From the NCBI GenBank assembly GCA_018815265.1, contig JAHIYG010000169.1, positions 1 to 5,116 of the forward strand: a stretch of 5,116 nucleotides of DNA. Reading direction: 5' to 3'. Both the position numbers and the translations under genes were made by a program. Each line of letters opens with the position of its first letter. Positions within the stretch are counted from its first letter, which is position 1. Below the pieces are notes generated by a model that saw only the letters and a program-made list of their open reading frames with translations, had not been told where the DNA came from and searched no databases. Source of the DNA: Candidatus Altarchaeota archaeon (GTDB lineage Archaea; Altiarchaeota; Altiarchaeia; IMC4; SCGC-AAA252-I15). This document shows positions 1 to 5,116 of the stretch, piece by piece.

Positions 1-72
1 AAACAAAATAAACTCTACCGAATTAAAAATGAGCATACTTTATTATTGTTGTCCTGCAATAAATGTTTTTTT
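1..72. other. Intergenic margin with no recognised gene
   Basis: This AT-rich stretch lies downstream of the minus-strand ATPase gene stop. Neither strand shows a convincing coding region. On the minus strand, a short T-run downstream of the stop (the complement of the A-run near 25-29) could serve as an oligo-T archaeal termination signal, but nothing stronger is visible. Confidence 0.4.
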
Positions 73-789
73 TTACTCCATCAGTTTGAAAAATGCTTCT
101 TCTAAATCATTCGAGTCTGTCTTTTTCAATATGTCCTTTTCTGTCCCGCACGCTTTCATCTTGCCTTTTTGTATTATCAGCATTTTGTCGCATAGTTTTG
201 TCGCCTCATCCAACTGATGCGTTGAGAAAATTACTGTCTTACCGTCTTTTCTGAGTTTCTTCACCATATCAACCATTTTTTTCGCATACAGTGGGTCAAG
301 GCCCGACGTCACCTCATCCAAGAGTACCAGCTTCGGGTCGTGTATCAGCGTTTTTGCAATAGCTACTCTCCTGCGCTGCCCTTTAGAAAGTGTCTTGACC
401 TTCTCACCTATTTTGCCGTCTAAATCCACCAAATCAAGCGTCCTAGATACGGCATCTTTGACGTCTTTGACTCCATACAATGAAGCCATATACTCCAGAT
501 GGTCTTTGACTGTCATGTCGCCATATAGAAAGTCCTCCTCAGGCAGGTAGCCGACGATGGATTTGACTGCGATCTTGTCGGCTACGGTGTCTAGGCCGTT
601 GACAGTGCAGCTTCCTTCTGTTGGGTCTAAGACTCCGCACAGCATCCTCAATGTCGTTGTCTTGCCTGCTCCGTTGGGACCTAGGAAACCAAATATTTCA
701 CCCTCATGAATTTCGAAGGATATGTCCTTTACTGCCCATTCTTTGGTGTATTTCTTTCCAAGCCCCTTTGCGGAGATATCAAATGACAT
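73..789 (-). CDS. ABC transporter ATP-binding protein (NatA/CcmA-like, ABC-2 exporter class)
   Basis: This is the cytosolic ATPase of an ABC exporter, which hydrolyses ATP to drive a membrane permease. It has 238 residues, the normal length for a single nucleotide-binding domain. All core motifs are visible in order: Walker A GPNGAGKTT (37-45), the Q-loop region YLPEED (81-86, with Glu where many families have Gln, as is common in NatA/CcmA-type ATPases), ABC signature LSKGQ (134-138), Walker B LVLLDE (154-159), D-loop SGLD (162-165) and the switch His191 in FSTHQLDEA. Walker B is followed by VTSGLDP rather than the usual PTSGLDP. The ATG at 789 has no Shine-Dalgarno sequence before it, so it may be leaderless or translated from the upstream gene's message, 47 bases away. 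The two ABC-2 permeases on the opposite strand are the obvious partners. The substrate cannot be read from the ATPase. Confidence 0.96.
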   Translation of the reverse strand: MSFDISAKGLGKKYTKEWAVKDISFEIHEGEIFGFLGPNGAGKTTTLRMLCGVLDPTEGSCTVNGLDTVADKIAVKSIVGYLPEEDFLYGDMTVKDHLEYMASLYGVKDVKDAVSRTLDLVDLDGKIGEKVKTLSKGQRRRVAIAKTLIHDPKLVLLDEVTSGLDPLYAKKMVDMVKKLRKDGKTVIFSTHQLDEATKLCDKMLIIQKGKMKACGTEKDILKKTDSNDLEEAFFKLME

Positions 790-812
790 AATAGGAATAA
801 CATCTGCTTAAC

Positions 813-822
813 AAAATAAAAA
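813..822 (-). promoter_or_regulatory. Possible TATA element for the ATPase gene, or T-run terminator of the upstream gene
   Basis: Read on the minus strand, this is TTTTTATTTT. It lies about 28 bases before the ATG at 789, the spacing expected for a leaderless archaeal transcript. The same T-rich run sits just after the stop of the upstream gene (837), so it could equally be an oligo-T termination signal. The sequence does not decide between these, or between a shared and a separate transcript. Confidence 0.35.
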
Positions 823-836
823 GGCGGGATAAATGT

Positions 837-1274
837 TTACCTTTGTGTTTGGTTCATTGCAATTCTTGCATTTTCACTCATTTGGGCGGCTTCAGTAACG
901 TCTATGTTGTGTTCAACAATCCTCCTCGGTTTGGTCTGTATGATGCCAGACTTATCTAATGCATTACCTATCAATGGAATCCTCCCGAGCATCCCACCTA
1001 ATACTCCGGGTTGTTGGATTCTTGTTTTCGTCTCAGTATCGATGCTGGTTGGCGTATTAGCATCTGCTTCAACATCTGATAGTTGAGTCATGATTTCGGT
1101 TTTTCTTGCAGACAACGAACCTATGTCATGCGGGGAAACTCCTGAGAGCGCACCCTCCAACTGGGGCTTTTGTTGTGTCTCAAGCTGGGTTAGCTCTTCA
1201 GCCAGATTAAGTTGGTCTATTTCACTCATCCCAGTCACTGTCGTGTTGACTGAGGTTTTCTCCACAGTTTTCAT
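837..1274 (-). CDS. Hypothetical protein, soluble, Thr/Gln/Glu-rich, 145 aa
   Basis: I do not recognise this protein. It has 145 residues, no cysteine, no signal peptide and no membrane segment, so it should be cytosolic. Residues 17-41 and 54-71 (for example LNLAEELTQLETQQ) have a polar, heptad-like pattern that could form short helices or a coiled coil. A linker rich in Thr, Asp and Pro follows (71-90). A hydrophobic, Gly-rich patch GVLGGMLGRIPLIGNAL covers about residues 90-106. The tail is polar and predicted helical (120-145). The ATG at 1274 is preferred because a TATA-like element lies about 29 bases upstream and no Shine-Dalgarno is present, which suits leaderless expression; Met16 is a possible internal start. 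The gene is first in the minus-strand unit ahead of the ABC ATPase, so it may be a partner or regulator of that transporter. This is inference from position only. The reading frames on the other strand here look like Ser/Cys-rich shadows. Confidence 0.75.
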   Translation of the reverse strand: MKTVEKTSVNTTVTGMSEIDQLNLAEELTQLETQQKPQLEGALSGVSPHDIGSLSARKTEIMTQLSDVEADANTPTSIDTETKTRIQQPGVLGGMLGRIPLIGNALDKSGIIQTKPRRIVEHNIDVTEAAQMSENARIAMNQTQR

Positions 1275-1299
1275 CTATATAAAAATCGGAACTATTGGC

Positions 1300-1307
1300 A
1301 TAAAAGC
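1300..1307 (-). promoter_or_regulatory. TATA-like element for the 145-aa gene
   Basis: The minus-strand sequence GCTTTTAT is centred about 29 bases before the ATG at 1274, and there is no Shine-Dalgarno sequence between them. This matches a leaderless archaeal promoter. It lies directly beside the oppositely directed element for the permease gene. Confidence 0.45.
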
Positions 1308-1309
1308 AT

Positions 1310-1319
1310 TAATATTTTA
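1310..1319 (+). promoter_or_regulatory. TATA-like element for the permease operon
   Basis: TAATATTTTA is centred about 31 bases before the ATG at 1346. The bases just before that ATG (TCTCACTAT) contain no ribosome binding site, so the permease message is probably leaderless or nearly so. The element is back to back with the minus-strand TATA-like box, around an ATTAAT core. Confidence 0.45.
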
Positions 1320-1345
1320 CGTCTTAAGCCTAATTATCTCACTAT

Positions 1346-3139
1346 ATGCTCTCCAGGTTCTTGGTTATCAGCAAATACGAGATCAAACAGTATCTGAGGA
1401 GCACAGTCGATGAGGCGATCTTGGCATTGGTTCTCTTGACTGGGTTTCTTATGCTCATCACCCCTGAAGTCGGGGAAACCAACCTACCGTCAAGCTATAA
1501 ACTATATACAATCGGCTATGTTCAAGACATGATATTCAAGGAGCTGGACCCTTACTCCATAGATTTCATATCCTATCCGTCACATCCTGATTTGGTTCAG
1601 GCTGCAAGCTTTCAGGAGGTTGACGTATATTCCTTCAAGGGTGTGTCAAAGATAGTTTTCTTCGGAACTGGAACACCGCGGTCTGGTAATGCTCTCACGA
1701 CAGTAGATGCATTGATGCCTGAAATAAACTCGCTCGTGATATCTCGGCAGCTTGATAAAGACAGCACACTGTCTGGTGTGCTTCTTCCAATACGGCTTCA
1801 GATGAACTATGAGGAGATAAACTACACGAACTCAATTAGTCCGGAAACAATAGAAAAAAGGAAAAGGCTTTTAGGTGAAACAAGGCTTTTGGAGGGGCAA
1901 TCTGAAGAAGCGGCAAATGCATCTGCAACATCAAACCTACCTGTTTCATCATTGGGGGAAGATGCATCTTCTACTATGGATGATCTACTTGATGAAGGCA
2001 ACGCCACATTCGGTGACATAACATTGCCATCAGACTTAAATGTGGAATTCCCATTTAAAAACCTCTACAAAAACATGACCCTGCTTTCACCGATAATCTT
2101 CCTATCAATACTCTTGTCCCTGAGCCTGTCTAGAGAGCGCGTAGACAAAAACATAGAAAACCTCTTTACTGCCCCCCTCACAAGGACTGAAATAATCATT
2201 GGAAAAGCATTCCCCTACGCGGCATTGATGGTGTTTCTAAGCCTGGCATATGGCCTATACATCAACCCCTCTACTGAGGGATTTAAGGCGTCTGCAGTTT
2301 TTCTAGTGCTGTCTGCGACTATGCTGTCTTTTTCAGTTTTCTCTGCTGTCATATCACGGTCTTACAGGGAGCTGACGTTCATAGGCTCATTCAGCATATT
2401 CGCATTCTTCTTCTTCATAATATTGCCTAACGTATTCTCAGGAGTAAACATACTCGCATTCATATCTCCCCTGGATATTGTGACATCAATAGAAAACAAT
2501 GCTGTGATACCTGCTACAGACCTCATTCTCTCCATGCTGCCTTATATGTCGCTTTTCGCATTTTTCGCATCTTTTTCATGGGTGTGCTTTACTCCAGAGG
2601 TGCTTTATGAGTCCAAAAGCTTCTGGACACTCCTTTCCATCTTCTACGACAGCCTCTCCAAAATGCTGAAAAGAGACATACTCTTCGTTTTCGCGTCAGT
2701 GTCATTGCTTGTCCCCTTCGTCTTTGTACTGGAGAGCATAGTAGCATATCTACTGCTCCCACTTGGCAGTCTAGCCCCTGCAGCATCGCTTCTTTTGCTT
2801 GCTACAGTCGAGGAAATAGTGAAGATACTGCCTTTTTACTTCAAAAAAACCAACCCAATAAAATATAGCATCTACTCTGGCGTGGCGTTTTTCCTTACAG
2901 AAAAAATATTCAACCTCTACCTGATATACAAAGTATACAGTTTCCTGGGCGGCCCATACACGTATTTCCTGAGCAGACTAGCGCCAACCCTTGCAGTACA
3001 CATAATGTCTACCTTCCTTTTTGCAACAGTATTATACTATAATAGGGGGAATAGGAAGAGCTTGATATTCCTTGGTCTCATGTTGTCTGTCATGACTCAC
3101 TACATATATAACATGCTGGTTCTGGGGGGTATGGTTTGA
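1346..3139 (+). CDS. ABC-2 type permease fused to a C-terminal PrsW-like intramembrane protease domain
   Basis: This 597-residue membrane protein appears to join two functions. Residues 1-415 look like an ABC-2 permease: a first membrane helix (about 23-39), a large external domain (about 40-245) and then a cluster of helices (about 246-262, 287-305, 315-336, 344-360, 364-380, 391-413). The cytosolic loop carries the family pattern ENLFTAPLTRTEIIIGK (271-287). Residues 446-597 form a second hydrophobic bundle with the four motifs of the PrsW family (MEROPS M82, relatives of CPBP proteases): EEIVK (489-493), FFLTE (515-519, FxxxE), R544 with seven residues to H552, and HYIYN (585-589, HxxxN). 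EExxK and FxxxE point to PrsW rather than CPBP, which has EExxxR and FxxxH. An amphipathic linker (414-445) joins the halves. External residues 184-225 are a Ser/Asn/Asp/Glu-rich, low-complexity stretch. The gene leads an operon with the second permease and presumably works with the divergent ATPase. The permease part is secure; proteolytic activity is inferred from motifs. Confidence 0.88.
   Translation: MLSRFLVISKYEIKQYLRSTVDEAILALVLLTGFLMLITPEVGETNLPSSYKLYTIGYVQDMIFKELDPYSIDFISYPSHPDLVQAASFQEVDVYSFKGVSKIVFFGTGTPRSGNALTTVDALMPEINSLVISRQLDKDSTLSGVLLPIRLQMNYEEINYTNSISPETIEKRKRLLGETRLLEGQSEEAANASATSNLPVSSLGEDASSTMDDLLDEGNATFGDITLPSDLNVEFPFKNLYKNMTLLSPIIFLSILLSLSLSRERVDKNIENLFTAPLTRTEIIIGKAFPYAALMVFLSLAYGLYINPSTEGFKASAVFLVLSATMLSFSVFSAVISRSYRELTFIGSFSIFAFFFFIILPNVFSGVNILAFISPLDIVTSIENNAVIPATDLILSMLPYMSLFAFFASFSWVCFTPEVLYESKSFWTLLSIFYDSLSKMLKRDILFVFASVSLLVPFVFVLESIVAYLLLPLGSLAPAASLLLLATVEEIVKILPFYFKKTNPIKYSIYSGVAFFLTEKIFNLYLIYKVYSFLGGPYTYFLSRLAPTLAVHIMSTFLFATVLYYNRGNRKSLIFLGLMLSVMTHYIYNMLVLGGMV
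3124..3130 (+). promoter_or_regulatory. Ribosome binding site supporting the TTG start of permease 2
   Basis: GGGGGGT lies inside the end of the upstream gene, five bases before the TTG at 3136. It resembles the archaeal GGAGGTG type. Its position favours TTG at 3136 over the next in-frame ATG at 3175. Confidence 0.55.
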
Positions 3140-4227
3140 AAATTCAACACATAACCTACCGGGAGCTTAAGGCAATGGTTTCGGAAAAGAGTTTTGCATT
3201 AATCATACTGTTGGAGTTCCTTTTGGTGACGTCATCTGGGCTTTTGAGCGTCGGCTACGTGCTTTTGACATCTCCTGAATCGTCAAATACTGCAAATCAA
3301 CTCGCATCCCTAGTTTATGTGGGGGTCGTAACAGACACTCCGGAGATATATTATAAGGCATTCTCAGATACGAATGTCAAATATACATTCTACAGCTCAT
3401 ATGTGGTTGCTAAGTCGGATTTCAAGGACGGCCTCATAGATACACTGCTTGTGGGGGACATATCTTTGGGTAGGGAGCCGGCGGTATTGCAGGTTTATCT
3501 GCCGTCCAACAACCCGAAGACTCCACTGACTAAACTTGCACTCAAGAAAATCCTGACCAAACTCGAAACCGAAGTGAGAGTCGAGAAAGTCGATGAATTC
3601 GCGTCGAATGTGGAGCTTGCAGACTACAAAATAATGAACTACCGGCTTAGGGGGAAACACATGGAGATATATTACGTCTTCACAATACCTCTTCTATTGT
3701 TTCTTCCGTCAGTCATAGCTGGAAGCCTGTCAATAGACAGTATCACCCAGGATCTGGAGTCAAAAAGAATACTGAACCTCCTGCTTGCACCTCTTTCCTA
3801 TCTGGACGTTGTTTTAGGTAAGATACTGTCTGCATTGGTGATATCTGTGGTGCAGGCGATACTGTGGACTACAATAATCGACTTATTCTTCGTCCCTGTA
3901 GAAAACAAGTTGGCTCTGATTTCTGTGACGACATTGTATACGGTATTTTTCATGAACTGCGGGGCAGCGATTGCATTGCACCTGAAAAAGATGAAAAACA
4001 GCCAGATATTCTACACCTTCTTCTCAATGTCGGCAATCAGCCTATTCTCACCGTTTGCAAACCTTCATCCGTTGCTTCAGCAGGCTAGCCCGGCATACCT
4101 ATTAGCTAAGTTATCACTCGGACACCCAACAACAAACTACCTACCTCACATACTCATATTGACTCTATTATCTGTTCTAACAACCCTCTATCTGAACAAA
4201 ATAGCAGGCAAAATCACAGAAACTTAA
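3136..4227 (+). CDS. ABC-2 type transporter permease (second half)
   Basis: This is a 363-residue membrane permease, about the usual length for a single ABC-2 subunit. It has one N-terminal helix (about 19-45), an external domain (about 46-176) and a group of helices (about 177-199, 229-248, 258-281, 289-305, 333-353). The cytosolic loop DLESKRILNLLLAPLSYLDV with GK (206-229) is the ABC-2 pattern, and it parallels the equivalent loop of the preceding gene (SRERVDKNIENLFTAPLTR). The two subunits are therefore probably homologous halves of one heterodimeric channel, of which only the first carries the protease domain. The start is TTG, overlapping the previous TGA in a TTGA, which implies translational coupling and roughly equal amounts. 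The ATPase partner is likely the one on the other strand. The substrate is unknown; sodium, drug, peptide and lipid export are all known in this superfamily. Confidence 0.92.
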   Translation: MKIQHITYRELKAMVSEKSFALIILLEFLLVTSSGLLSVGYVLLTSPESSNTANQLASLVYVGVVTDTPEIYYKAFSDTNVKYTFYSSYVVAKSDFKDGLIDTLLVGDISLGREPAVLQVYLPSNNPKTPLTKLALKKILTKLETEVRVEKVDEFASNVELADYKIMNYRLRGKHMEIYYVFTIPLLLFLPSVIAGSLSIDSITQDLESKRILNLLLAPLSYLDVVLGKILSALVISVVQAILWTTIIDLFFVPVENKLALISVTTLYTVFFMNCGAAIALHLKKMKNSQIFYTFFSMSAISLFSPFANLHPLLQQASPAYLLAKLSLGHPTTNYLPHILILTLLSVLTTLYLNKIAGKITET

Positions 4228-4231
4228 AAAG

Positions 4232-4270
4232 TATCTAATGAGATAGTCTAGGGTAGACAGTACTCCCTAG
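4232..4270 (+). terminator. Tandem inverted repeats after the permease operon, possible 3' end structure
   Basis: Two inverted repeats begin five bases after the stop. TATCT (4232-4236) pairs with AGATA (4241-4245) over a 4-base loop. CTAGGG (4248-4253) pairs perfectly with CCCTAG (4265-4270) over an 11-base loop. In an alternative fold, GTA/TAC (4253-4255 with 4261-4263) extends the second stem through a two-base bulge. No strong T-run follows directly, only TTATTTCTT from 4285, so this may be an mRNA 3' structure rather than an efficient terminator. Confidence 0.35.
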
Positions 4271-4305
4271 TGGCACATAACACCTTATTTCTTAAACAAT
4301 GTTCA

Positions 4306-4313
4306 TTTATAAG
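4306..4313 (+). promoter_or_regulatory. Strong archaeal TATA box for the surface-protein gene
   Basis: TTTATAAG is close to the ideal archaeal TATA box. Transcription should begin about 25 bases downstream, near 4333-4338, which gives an untranslated leader of roughly 115 bases before the ATG at 4452. This marks the surface-protein gene as a separate transcription unit from the permeases. Confidence 0.6.
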
Positions 4314-4335
4314 TGTGTTTTTCCTGAATTTAATG

Positions 4336-4354
4336 GATAACTATCGGAGTTATC
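4336..4354 (+). promoter_or_regulatory. Perfect hairpin at the predicted 5' end of the surface-protein message
   Basis: GATAACT (4336-4342) and AGTTATC (4348-4354) form a perfect 7-bp inverted repeat with a 5-base loop (ATCGG). It coincides with the predicted transcription start, so it could be an operator in DNA or a 5'-end hairpin in RNA that affects stability or translation. It does not match a riboswitch class I know. Confidence 0.4.
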
Positions 4355-4438
4355 TGGTGGTTTAAACTGAAAGAGAAATCCATAGGAACAGGGTTAGTTG
4401 CTTTTTTTAACTATTATGGGTTTTTTGAAAAAATCAGC

Positions 4439-4445
4439 GGGGGTG
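4439..4445 (+). promoter_or_regulatory. Ribosome binding site deciding the surface-protein start
   Basis: GGGGGTG lies six bases before the ATG at 4452 and fits the archaeal GGAGGTG type. The in-frame ATG at 4416 has only T-rich sequence before it, so 4452 is preferred. Confidence 0.65.
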
Positions 4446-4451
4446 TCTTTT

Positions 4452-5116
4452 ATGAACAACAAAAATAAATGCAGAATGGATTCGGACTGTAGGTATAAAA
4501 CATTGACTAACTCACGAGATGGAATATGGCATAAACTAATAATCATAACCTTCGCACTACTCATTATCACCTCACTTTCAGCCAGCGTAAGTGCTGGAGC
4601 CAATGACATAAAAATAACTGATTTCCAACTAGATGGTGCAAACACAGTATCTGTCACAGTGAGTTCCTCAATAACGTTGTCTGTGACTGGAGATCCAAAA
4701 AACGATGGATGGCAATCAACAAGATACAGGATTGGGGGGGCATCTGGAACATGGGTCTGTGAAGATACGCCAGACCATTCATCAGGCTCTGGAAGCGCGA
4801 CTGAATCATTTACCATAACTGCCCCAGCTACAGTAGGCAGCTATAAGGTAGAGGTCGAAGTCCATAAAAGCAATGATTGTTCATCTTCTGGAAATGACAA
4901 AGATTCAATGTCTAGGAATAATGCCATAGTAACAACTGCATGTCCTGACTCAGACGGCGATGGGCATACTGATGAATCATGTGGTGGAGACGACTGCAAC
5001 GACGGCAATGACGCCGTATATACTGGCGCAGACGACAGCGCATGTGATGGAGTAGACAACAACTGTGATGGAACCCCAGATGACGAATATACAGTTGACA
5101 GTAGTTGTTTCTTACC
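4452..5116 (+). CDS. Secreted/surface protein with MopE-like metal-binding motif (3' end beyond window)
   Basis: The frame is open from the ATG at 4452 to the right edge (221 codons), so only the N-terminal part is present. A long polar n-region of about 28 residues precedes a hydrophobic core, LIIITFALLIITSL (29-42), with likely signal peptidase cleavage after SASVSA (about residue 48). Residues 52-160 are rich in Ser, Thr, Val and Gly and alternate like beta strands (TVSVTV, SYKVEVEV), suggesting an Ig-like sandwich; Cys103 and Cys143 could form a disulfide. Residues 164-213 match the MopE-type putative metal-binding motif, with DSDGDG (166-171), DDCND (180-184), ACDGVDNNCDG (197-207) and a closing DDE. 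In that family the Asp-rich loops resemble calcium sites and Cys pairs stabilise the fold; they occur in tandem in surface proteins, so more copies may lie downstream. A run of seven G (4734-4740) lies in the beta domain. A TATA box and a strong ribosome binding site indicate independent expression. The precise role is unknown. Confidence 0.88.
   Translation, partial: MNNKNKCRMDSDCRYKTLTNSRDGIWHKLIIITFALLIITSLSASVSAGANDIKITDFQLDGANTVSVTVSSSITLSVTGDPKNDGWQSTRYRIGGASGTWVCEDTPDHSSGSGSATESFTITAPATVGSYKVEVEVHKSNDCSSSGNDKDSMSRNNAIVTTACPDSDGDGHTDESCGGDDCNDGNDAVYTGADDSACDGVDNNCDGTPDDEYTVDSSCFL

Noticed and set aside
837..1274. Possible relation of the 145-aa protein to TelA (toxic anion resistance)
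   Set aside because: The patch around GVLGGMLGRIPLIGNAL followed by a helical tail loosely recalls part of TelA proteins, but those are more than twice as long and the similarity by eye is too weak to name a family.
904..1413. Plus-strand reading frames at 904-1086 and 1090-1413
   Set aside because: They lie opposite the 145-residue minus-strand gene, are Ser/Cys-rich like typical shadow frames, and the second runs through the divergent promoter into the permease gene.
2548..2580. Short near-repeat of TTTTCGCAT
   Set aside because: It encodes consecutive Phe/Ala/Ser residues in a membrane helix and is explained by biased composition rather than a separate element.
2756..3139. C-terminal domain of the fused permease as a CPBP (CAAX-type) protease
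   Set aside because: The key residues are EExxK and FxxxE, not EExxxR and FxxxH, so the PrsW branch of the superfamily fits better.
4394..5062. Minus-strand reading frames at 4394-4816 and 4841-5062
   Set aside because: They are antisense to the open frame with a signal peptide and MopE motif, which has a clear ribosome binding site and recognisable domain content. The antisense translations have no recognisable features.
1..5116. CRISPR arrays, tRNA or rRNA genes, insertion sequences
   Set aside because: I saw no regularly spaced repeats, no cloverleaf or rRNA-like sequence, and no transposase frame or terminal inverted repeats in the window.

Overview
The window looks archaeal. The evidence is TATA-like elements about 25-31 bases before several starts, two or three genes with no Shine-Dalgarno sequence whose start codon lies where a leaderless transcript would begin, G-rich ribosome binding sites of the GGGGGTG type before the others, frequent ATA (Ile) and AGG/AGA (Arg) codons, and a secreted protein with a MopE-type calcium/metal-binding segment. 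Uncultivated DPANN-type or euryarchaeal genomes would fit, but no lineage marker is present, so the lineage is left open.

Layout. Positions 1-72 hold nothing recognisable. On the minus strand, a small soluble protein of unknown function (837-1274) is followed after 47 bases by an ABC transporter ATPase (73-789). A 71-base divergent intergenic region (1275-1345) separates these from a plus-strand pair of genes. The first (1346-3139) is an ABC-2 type permease whose C-terminus carries a complete set of PrsW-like intramembrane protease motifs (EExxK, FxxxE, R-x7-H, HxxxN). The second (3136-4227) is an ABC-2 permease that overlaps the first by four bases and uses a TTG start. A 224-base intergenic region (4228-4451) contains inverted repeats, a very good TATA box and a hairpin near the predicted transcript start. 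A secreted or surface protein gene (4452 onward) begins there and runs off the right edge. It has a signal peptide, a beta-rich domain and an Asp/Cys-rich MopE-like motif.

How the genes fit together. The ATPase and the two permeases together supply everything needed for one heteromeric ABC-2 exporter of the NatAB/ABC-2 class, split over two divergent transcripts. The unknown 145-residue protein is in the ATPase transcript and may be a cytosolic partner. The most notable feature is the fusion of a putative intramembrane metalloprotease to one permease half. This suggests a combined system that cleaves and exports a substrate, or a transporter that senses and cleaves in the membrane. The surface protein has its own promoter and is probably a separate transcription unit; a link to the transporter is not shown by the sequence.
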